A stretch of 23,435 bases of DNA from Arachidicoccus sp050436765 (lineage in GTDB: Bacteria > Bacteroidota > Bacteroidia > Chitinophagales > Chitinophagaceae). Positions 14,855 to 21,033 of the stretch are shown here, one piece after another. The position numbers were made by a program, and so were the translations under genes. The notes beneath the pieces were generated by a model. It was not told where the DNA came from. It was given only the letters and a program-made list of their open reading frames with translations, and did no database searches. How positions within the stretch are numbered: position 1 is the stretch's first letter; each line of letters starts with the position of its first letter. The stretch lies in assembly GCF_050436765.1 (NCBI RefSeq), contig NZ_JBNQGD010000156.1:1-23435 (forward strand). Direction: 5' to 3'.

Positions 14855-17065
14855 ATGTTCTCAATCAAAGACTTAAAAATAAAAATAATCTTTCCCCTCT
14901 TGATGGTTGTATTGCTGGCATTACCACATAAAGTAAAAGCGCAGGCAATTGTAAAACCGCAACCCAAAGCTACCTGGATCTGGTATCCTGGTGATTATGA
15001 AATTTGGCTGGCGAACCGGATGCAGAACAGAAGAACGGACAGGGGAACCTTCTTTCCAATTTTTTGGAAGATGGATAGTCATTATCCTTTAATGGAATTT
15101 CATAAAGATTTCTATTTGCAAAACCCTGAAACGGTACATATCGCGGTTGAAGGGCAGTATAATGTAAAACTCGATGGTAGGTTAGCTGAAGGTTCTCCCA
15201 CAGAGATGAATATAGCTAAGGGCCAACATACTATTAGTATAAAAGTCTTTAATCAGGCAAATGTGCCGGCCATTTATGTGAAAGGTAAGACACTGGTTTC
15301 CGATTCCAGTTGGTTACTAACTTTTGAGGATAAGGAATGGATTGACGCTTCGGGAAAAGTTTCAGATAAATCGGGTACGGTTTATATGAAAGCGGATTAT
15401 TGGAATTTTAATACGCCTACAGAGTTGCCTTCCCAATTCCATTTGCAAACAAAATCGGAGTATGCAAAGAATAAACAACAAGAGAACCACAGTTTGTTAC
15501 TTGATTTTGGCAAGGAGACCTTCGGTTATTTAAAACTATGTGGTTTGAAAGGCAATGGGAAAGTTAATATTTATTACGGTGAATCTAAAGAAGAAGCCTT
15601 AAGTGTGGACAGCTGCGAAACGTTGGATAGAGTTAATGTACATAGTGATGTAAAGAAAGATTCTGTGATGAAATTGTCCAAAGCATTTAGATATGTCCAT
15701 ATTCGTTGGGACAAAAATGTTAGCCTGGATTCGGCAAATATGCTGTATGAATATTCCAATGTACAACAAAGAGGTTCTTTTCTTTGTTCCGATACTTTAA
15801 TTAATAAAATATGGAAAGTTGCTGCTTATACTTTGCATTTGAATACAAGGGAATTCTTTATTGACGGAATAAAAAGAGACCGGTGGATTTGGTCTGGTGA
15901 TGCCTACCAAAGTTACTTGATGAACTATTATTTGTTTTTTGATTCACCAACGGTAGAGCGCACCATTTTTGCATTGAGAGGGAAAGATCCTGTAACCAGT
16001 CATATCAATACTATAATGGACTATACTTTCTACTGGTTTATGAGCATCCACGATTTTTATCAATATACAGGCAACAAAAGAATTATAGAACAACTATATC
16101 CCCGGATGAAAACATTAATGAATTTTTGTTTGTCCCGCAGAGATAAAAACGGTTTTATGGAAGGGCAGCCGGGTGATTGGATTTTCATAGATTGGGCTGA
16201 TGGTTTGAGCAAAAAAGGAGCTGTAAGTTTTGAGCAATTATTGTTTTGCAGAAGTTTGGAAACAATGGCCAATTGTGCGAACTTGTTAAATGATAAAAGT
16301 GATGCGGAAAAATATATGCAATTGGCAAGCATTTTAAAACAAAAAATATTTTCACTTTATTGGAATCCTACATATCATGCTTTGGTGCATAATGCTATTA
16401 ATGGTAAAGCGACTGACATCGTAAATAAATATGCTAATATGTTTGCTTTATTTTTTGGTTATTTAAACCCGCAACAAAAACAAGATGTAAAAAAATATGT
16501 TTTGTTGAATAATAAAATTCCAAAAATTACGACTCCTTACATGCAGTTTTATGAATTGGAATCACTCTGTGATTTGGGAGAACAGAAATATGTATTGCAA
16601 CAGATAAAAGATTATTGGGGTGGAATGTTGAAATTAGGGGCCACCACTTTTTGGGAACAATATGATCCTTCACAAAAAGGTGCAGCTATTTATTCCATGT
16701 ATGGTAGACCATTTGGTAAAAGCCTTTGTCATGCCTGGGGAGCTAGCCCTATTTATCTTTTGGGGAAATATTATTTGGGGATAAAGCCAACGGGGCCGGG
16801 GTATTCAAAGTATGATATAACGCCTTCTTTGGGCGGTTTGAAATGGATGGAAGGAACGGTTCCTACACCAAAAGGTTCTATTCATTTATATTGTGATGAA
16901 ACAGAAATGAAGGTAGATGCGAACGATGGAGAAGGATTACTGAAATTTACAAGCAAAATATTGCCTGTTTGTCAGCAAGGTGCTGTTATTTCAAAAGGCG
17001 ATAATAATTATGAAGTGGCCATTAAAAAAGGCATTAATTACAAGATCGTTTACGAATGTAAATAA
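14855..17065 (+). CDS. GH78-type alpha-L-rhamnosidase-like protein with variant acid motif (second of three)
   Basis: Exported GH78-related protein of 736 residues. I chose ATG 14855, ten bases after the symporter stop, because it starts a normal signal peptide (MFSIKDLKIKIIFPLLMVVL, then A-L-P-H-K-V-K-A-Q). TTG 14813 or ATG 14834 would overlap the symporter and add a non-signal extension. It is shorter than the other two GH78 proteins and lacks the N-terminal Ig-like domain; a jelly-roll part (T-W-I-W-Y-P-G-D-Y near 40) precedes a D-F-G-K-E-T-F-G-Y concanavalin-like strand at about 215 and the (alpha/alpha)6 barrel from about 310 to 640. In place of DCPQRxER it has D-G-I-K-R-D-R-W-I-W-S-G-D (337-349), so Asp342 occupies the acid position. 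The base motif G-A-T-T-F-W-E-Q-Y is retained with Glu601. Such variants are frequent in Bacteroidota. A rhamnosidase activity is likely but the linkage may differ from the classical enzymes. Confidence 0.85.
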   Translation: MFSIKDLKIKIIFPLLMVVLLALPHKVKAQAIVKPQPKATWIWYPGDYEIWLANRMQNRRTDRGTFFPIFWKMDSHYPLMEFHKDFYLQNPETVHIAVEGQYNVKLDGRLAEGSPTEMNIAKGQHTISIKVFNQANVPAIYVKGKTLVSDSSWLLTFEDKEWIDASGKVSDKSGTVYMKADYWNFNTPTELPSQFHLQTKSEYAKNKQQENHSLLLDFGKETFGYLKLCGLKGNGKVNIYYGESKEEALSVDSCETLDRVNVHSDVKKDSVMKLSKAFRYVHIRWDKNVSLDSANMLYEYSNVQQRGSFLCSDTLINKIWKVAAYTLHLNTREFFIDGIKRDRWIWSGDAYQSYLMNYYLFFDSPTVERTIFALRGKDPVTSHINTIMDYTFYWFMSIHDFYQYTGNKRIIEQLYPRMKTLMNFCLSRRDKNGFMEGQPGDWIFIDWADGLSKKGAVSFEQLLFCRSLETMANCANLLNDKSDAEKYMQLASILKQKIFSLYWNPTYHALVHNAINGKATDIVNKYANMFALFFGYLNPQQKQDVKKYVLLNNKIPKITTPYMQFYELESLCDLGEQKYVLQQIKDYWGGMLKLGATTFWEQYDPSQKGAAIYSMYGRPFGKSLCHAWGASPIYLLGKYYLGIKPTGPGYSKYDITPSLGGLKWMEGTVPTPKGSIHLYCDETEMKVDANDGEGLLKFTSKILPVCQQGAVISKGDNNYEVAIKKGINYKIVYECK

Positions 17066-17088
17066 TCTTTCAAAGGGATATTCTATAG

Positions 17089-19845
17089 ATGAAGCTATTA
17101 TTATATATATTATTTTTATTTTCTTTCAACGCAACTTTCGCACAAGTATTGAAGGTAGAGGCATTACAATGCAATTATAAAAGCAATCCCATCAATATTG
17201 ATACTAAGACACCTAAACTGAGTTGGCAAATTGACTCAAAGAAAAAAGACCTGACTCAGACAGCTTATCAAATAATTGTCGCCGATAACCTAAGTTTAAT
17301 TAAAAAAGACATAGGCAATATCTGGAATAGTGGAATGGTCAAAAGCCCAGAGAGTGTTGAGGTGACATATCTTGGAACTGCTTTAAAGTCTGCCAAAACT
17401 TATTATTGGCGCGTGAAAGTTTGGGACAATAATAATCATTTGTCTAAATGGAGTGCGATTAATTCCTGGCAAATGGGCTTATTAAGTACTACTGATTGGT
17501 GGGGGGCAAAATGGATTGCCTACCAAGAAATGAAAGACAGTTTGCGTATTTTACCTGGAGAAGAATTTTCAAAAGGTCAAACGAAAGGAACGGTGAATGA
17601 CATACTGCCACTTTTTAGAAAGTCATTTTCCATTAACAAAAAGATAAAAAATGCAACCGTTTTTATTTCCGGGCTTGGGCATTTTGAATTAAGTATCAAT
17701 GGCAAAAAAATAGGTGATCACTTTTTAGATCCGGGCTGGGTAAATTATCAGCGACAAGCATTATATGTAGCTTTTGATGTGACAAGGGATTTACGACAGG
17801 GTCAAAATGCAATGGGTGTGCTTTTAGGGAATGGTTTTTATTATATTCCTCAGGTAAAGCATCGGTATAAGAAATTATTGGTGCAATATGGTTATCCTAA
17901 AATGATTAGCCGTCTGTTAATAGAATATATGGATGGCACTTCTCAAAATATTGTAAGCGATAAAAGCTGGAAGTCTGCACCTTCACCTATTACATTTTCT
18001 AGTATTTATGGTGGCGAAGACTATGATGCAAGGCTAGAATTGAGTAGTTGGAATACGAGTGATTTTAATGATCAAAATTGGAAGCCTGTTAGCTTAGTTG
18101 CAGGGCCTCCGGCATTGGATGCGCAAAGTGCTGGTCCTGTCAAAGTGGAGAATAAATTTCTTCCCAAGAATGTTATAAAATTAAATGATAGCAGTTGGGT
18201 GTATGATTTAGGTCAAAATGCTTCCGGCATTCCGGAAATAAAAGTACAAGGGAAATCCGGCAATGAGGTTACATTAATTCCTGCCGAATTACTTCACAAA
18301 GATAATTCGGTGAACCAAAATGCAACGGGTAAGCCCTATTTGTTGCATTATATTTTAAAAGGAGAGGGGATAGAAGTTTGGCATCCCTTGTTCACTTATT
18401 ATGGATTTAGATACGTTCAAGTAAATAATGCCGTTCCAAAAGGCGAAAAAAATCCCTACCATCTTCCTGTAATCGAACAATTACAAGGGTTACATACAAG
18501 CAATGATGCGGCTAAAGTTGGAAATTTTAGTTGCTCTAATCAACTTTTCAATAAAACTTTTAATCTGATAAATTGGTCCATCAAAAACAATATGGTCGGT
18601 TTGTTTACCGATTGCCCACACCGTGAAAAACTAGGCTGGCTGGAGCAATTACATTTGATGGGTAATTCGATTCATTACAATTTTCAAGTGTATAATTTAT
18701 TGAAGAAGTCGGTGGAAGACATGAAACTTGCGCAAACTCCAGATGGATTAATACCCGAAATTGCGCCCGAATTTACTGTATTTACTTATGGCGGAGATAT
18801 GTTTAGAGATTCACCGGAGTGGGGAAGTAGCAGCATTATTATTCCTTGGTACTTGTATAAATGGTATGGCGATTCTTCCGTTTTGTCAACGAGTTATTTG
18901 ATGATGAAACGTTATGCAGATTATCTTTTGAAAAAATCAAATAATTATATTCTTACAGAAGGCCTCGGCGACTGGTATGATTTGGGGCCAAATCCACCAG
19001 GTGTTTCTCAATTGACTCCTCAGGGGCTAACGGCTACAGCTATTTATTTTTACGATTTAAACATTCTAAAGCAAACAGCCTCTTTATTAGATAAGCCAGA
19101 CGATGCTCTATATTTTCAAGGATTGGCTGATAAAGTAAAGCGGGCATTTAATAAGAGATTTTATCATTCCCGGAAAAAAGAATATGGTTCAGGAAGTCAG
19201 ACATCTGATGCGATGGCCTTGTTTGTTCACTTGGTTCCGGAAAATTTAAGAAGCCATGTTTTACAGAGTCTTGTCGACAGTATTACCTTGAATCATTATG
19301 CATTAACGGCAGGAGATATCGGTTATCGTTATGTTTTACGTGTTTTGGAAGACGCGGGTCGTTCGGATATTATTTATAAGATGAATAATCGCTCTGATGT
19401 TCCGGGTTATGGATATCAAATAGCGAAGGGTGCGACGGCACTCACAGAATCATGGCAGGCATTGACTTCAGCATCCAACGATCATTTTATGTTGGGTCAT
19501 TTAATGGAATGGTTTTATAGTGGTTTAGCCGGTATTCAACAGGCGGAAGATGGTATAGCTTATAAACGAATTATTATTCGTCCAAATGATATTGGGAATA
19601 TAAAATGGGTGAAAGCAAATTATCAGTCCCCTTATGGAATGATCCAATCTAACTGGGAAAAGGATAAAAAAAGATTTAAGTTGGATGTAATAATCCCGGC
19701 TAATACCTCTGCAAAAATTTATTTGCCTGCCAGCAAGAATAGTTCGGTTAAAGAATCGGGAAAAGAAAAGAAATTTATATATGAAGATGGAAAAGCACTG
19801 GTATCAGTAGGTGCTGGTATTTATCATTTTGAAGTAAAAAACTAA
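17089..19845 (+). CDS. GH78 alpha-L-rhamnosidase (third of three)
   Basis: Exported alpha-L-rhamnosidase of 918 residues with signal peptide MKLLLYILFLFSFNATFAQ. AAAGGGA at 17072-17078 lies ten bases before the ATG and could be its ribosome binding site. Domain order is the full GH78 set: Ig-like 22-140 (V-E-A-L-Q-C-N-Y, P-K-L-S-W), Bac_rhamnosid_N jelly roll about 160-340 with G-E-D-Y-D-A, concanavalin-like domain near 365-455 (Y-D-L-G-Q-N-A-S-G), barrel about 470-830 and a C-terminal sandwich. The acid is Glu513 in D-C-P-H-R-E-K-L-G-W (508-517) and the base Glu787 in G-A-T-A-L-T-E-S-W. Both differ from the first GH78 in the window, so the two are old paralogues, not a recent tandem copy. 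Role: hydrolysis of terminal alpha-L-rhamnose, possibly on a different linkage or aglycone from its neighbours. Confidence 0.95.
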   Translation: MKLLLYILFLFSFNATFAQVLKVEALQCNYKSNPINIDTKTPKLSWQIDSKKKDLTQTAYQIIVADNLSLIKKDIGNIWNSGMVKSPESVEVTYLGTALKSAKTYYWRVKVWDNNNHLSKWSAINSWQMGLLSTTDWWGAKWIAYQEMKDSLRILPGEEFSKGQTKGTVNDILPLFRKSFSINKKIKNATVFISGLGHFELSINGKKIGDHFLDPGWVNYQRQALYVAFDVTRDLRQGQNAMGVLLGNGFYYIPQVKHRYKKLLVQYGYPKMISRLLIEYMDGTSQNIVSDKSWKSAPSPITFSSIYGGEDYDARLELSSWNTSDFNDQNWKPVSLVAGPPALDAQSAGPVKVENKFLPKNVIKLNDSSWVYDLGQNASGIPEIKVQGKSGNEVTLIPAELLHKDNSVNQNATGKPYLLHYILKGEGIEVWHPLFTYYGFRYVQVNNAVPKGEKNPYHLPVIEQLQGLHTSNDAAKVGNFSCSNQLFNKTFNLINWSIKNNMVGLFTDCPHREKLGWLEQLHLMGNSIHYNFQVYNLLKKSVEDMKLAQTPDGLIPEIAPEFTVFTYGGDMFRDSPEWGSSSIIIPWYLYKWYGDSSVLSTSYLMMKRYADYLLKKSNNYILTEGLGDWYDLGPNPPGVSQLTPQGLTATAIYFYDLNILKQTASLLDKPDDALYFQGLADKVKRAFNKRFYHSRKKEYGSGSQTSDAMALFVHLVPENLRSHVLQSLVDSITLNHYALTAGDIGYRYVLRVLEDAGRSDIIYKMNNRSDVPGYGYQIAKGATALTESWQALTSASNDHFMLGHLMEWFYSGLAGIQQAEDGIAYKRIIIRPNDIGNIKWVKANYQSPYGMIQSNWEKDKKRFKLDVIIPANTSAKIYLPASKNSSVKESGKEKKFIYEDGKALVSVGAGIYHFEVKN

Positions 19846-19862
19846 AATTAGAATTTTAAAAA

Positions 19863-20993
19863 ATGGCGATAGACAATAAAATCAAAATAATATTTTTAGT
19901 GGTTGTGTTTTTAGGAACCACAACATGGGTATTTTCTCAGGCAAGGCCGAAAACAGTTTCACCCCAGAAGATGGAAGAAATATATAAAACTGTTCAAACC
20001 CCTTATAAATATGGACTGGTAATTGTTCCTTCGGATAATTCAAAAAAAATAGACTGTCCAAGTGTTTTTCGTAAACATGGTAAATGGTTTATGACCTATA
20101 TAGAATTTACCGGCCGAGGTTATCAAACTTGGTTGGCGGAAAGTCCTGATTTGCTGCATTGGAAAACGAAAGGAAAGCTCTTGAGTTTCAGTGATACGGC
20201 AGATTGGGACAATAATCAAAAGGCCGGCTATATTGCGCTTGAGACATTCGACTGGGGTAGAAAATATGAATGGCAAAAGTATAATGGAAGATACTGGATG
20301 TCTTATTTTGGCGGTAATAAACGAGGGTATGAGGCCGGCACACTTTCGCTAGGAATGGCCTATAATAACAGTGATCCTTCGAAAGTTACTGAATGGAAAA
20401 GGTTGGATCATCCGATTTTGACACCCAAAGATGTAAATGTAAGTTGGTGGGATAACCATACGCAATATAAGAGCTCCGTTATCTGGGATAAAAATAGATT
20501 AACTGGGCATTCGTTTGTAATGTACTATAATGCCAATGGTGACAGCTTAGATGCGAAAAGAGGTGCTGAACGAATAGGTATGGCCGTTTCTGATGATATG
20601 ATTCATTGGCAACGTTTTGGCAAAAACCCTGTACTAGACCATCATTCTGGCATTACAGGTGATCCTATGATTCAGAAAATTGGGGATGTATATGTGATGT
20701 TTTATTTTGGAGCATTTTGGAATCACTCCGGACAGGTCTTTAATAGATTTGCCTGTTCCTATGACTTAGTTCATTGGACAGACTGGACGGGAAAACCTTT
20801 AATAGAAGCATCTGAACCCTTTGACAATGCTTTTGCCCATAAATCTTTTGTAGTGAAATATAAAGGCGTGGTTTATCATTTTTATTGTGCGGTTGATAAA
20901 AGTTGGCAACGCGGAATTGCGGTTGCTACTTCAAAAGATATGGGCTCAAGTGAGGTGCATTTTGTGGCACCGCCGGTTAAAATAAAAAAATAG
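19863..20993 (+). CDS. Five-bladed beta-propeller glycosidase-like protein (GH43/GH130 type)
   Basis: Exported protein of 376 residues, signal peptide to about F-S-Q at residue 26. It shows the repeated strand pattern of five-bladed propeller glycosidases: D-C-P-S-V-F near 64-69 with Asp64 at the position where the GH43/GH117/GH130 group has its first acidic residue, K-W-F-M-T-Y, A-E-S-P-D-L-L-H-W, R-Y-W-M-S-Y-F-G-G, A-V-S-D-D-M-I-H-W, T-G-D-P-M-I (Asp267), V-M-F-Y-F-G-A-F-W and C-S-Y-D-L-V-H-W. The 'S-x-D-[LM]-x-H-W' repeats mark blade ends. I cannot assign it to a numbered CAZy family by eye; relatives include arabinofuranosidases, galactosidases and mannoside phosphorylases. It follows a GH78 by 17 bases and precedes a GH2, so it likely cuts another bond of the same glycan. 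Fold is fairly sure, activity unknown. Confidence 0.75.
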   Translation: MAIDNKIKIIFLVVVFLGTTTWVFSQARPKTVSPQKMEEIYKTVQTPYKYGLVIVPSDNSKKIDCPSVFRKHGKWFMTYIEFTGRGYQTWLAESPDLLHWKTKGKLLSFSDTADWDNNQKAGYIALETFDWGRKYEWQKYNGRYWMSYFGGNKRGYEAGTLSLGMAYNNSDPSKVTEWKRLDHPILTPKDVNVSWWDNHTQYKSSVIWDKNRLTGHSFVMYYNANGDSLDAKRGAERIGMAVSDDMIHWQRFGKNPVLDHHSGITGDPMIQKIGDVYVMFYFGAFWNHSGQVFNRFACSYDLVHWTDWTGKPLIEASEPFDNAFAHKSFVVKYKGVVYHFYCAVDKSWQRGIAVATSKDMGSSEVHFVAPPVKIKK

Positions 20994-20994
20994 C

Positions 20995-21018
20995 GTTGTA
21001 GTAAATGCAAGCTACAGC
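20995..21018 (+). other. Weak inverted repeat after the propeller gene
   Basis: The two arms 20995-21001 (GTTGTAG) and 21012-21018 (CTACAGC) can form a 7-bp stem with one G-T pair and a 10-base loop. It lies in the 40-base gap that is the longest between any two genes here, just after the stop at 20993 and 16 bases before the next ATG. There is no following T-run, so it is not a standard intrinsic terminator. It could modulate read-through or be chance. Confidence 0.25.
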
Positions 21019-21033
21019 AAAATAAATGATTAT

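Noticed and set aside
20995..21018. Intrinsic terminator
   Set aside because: The stem is short with a G-T pair and there is no T-run after it.
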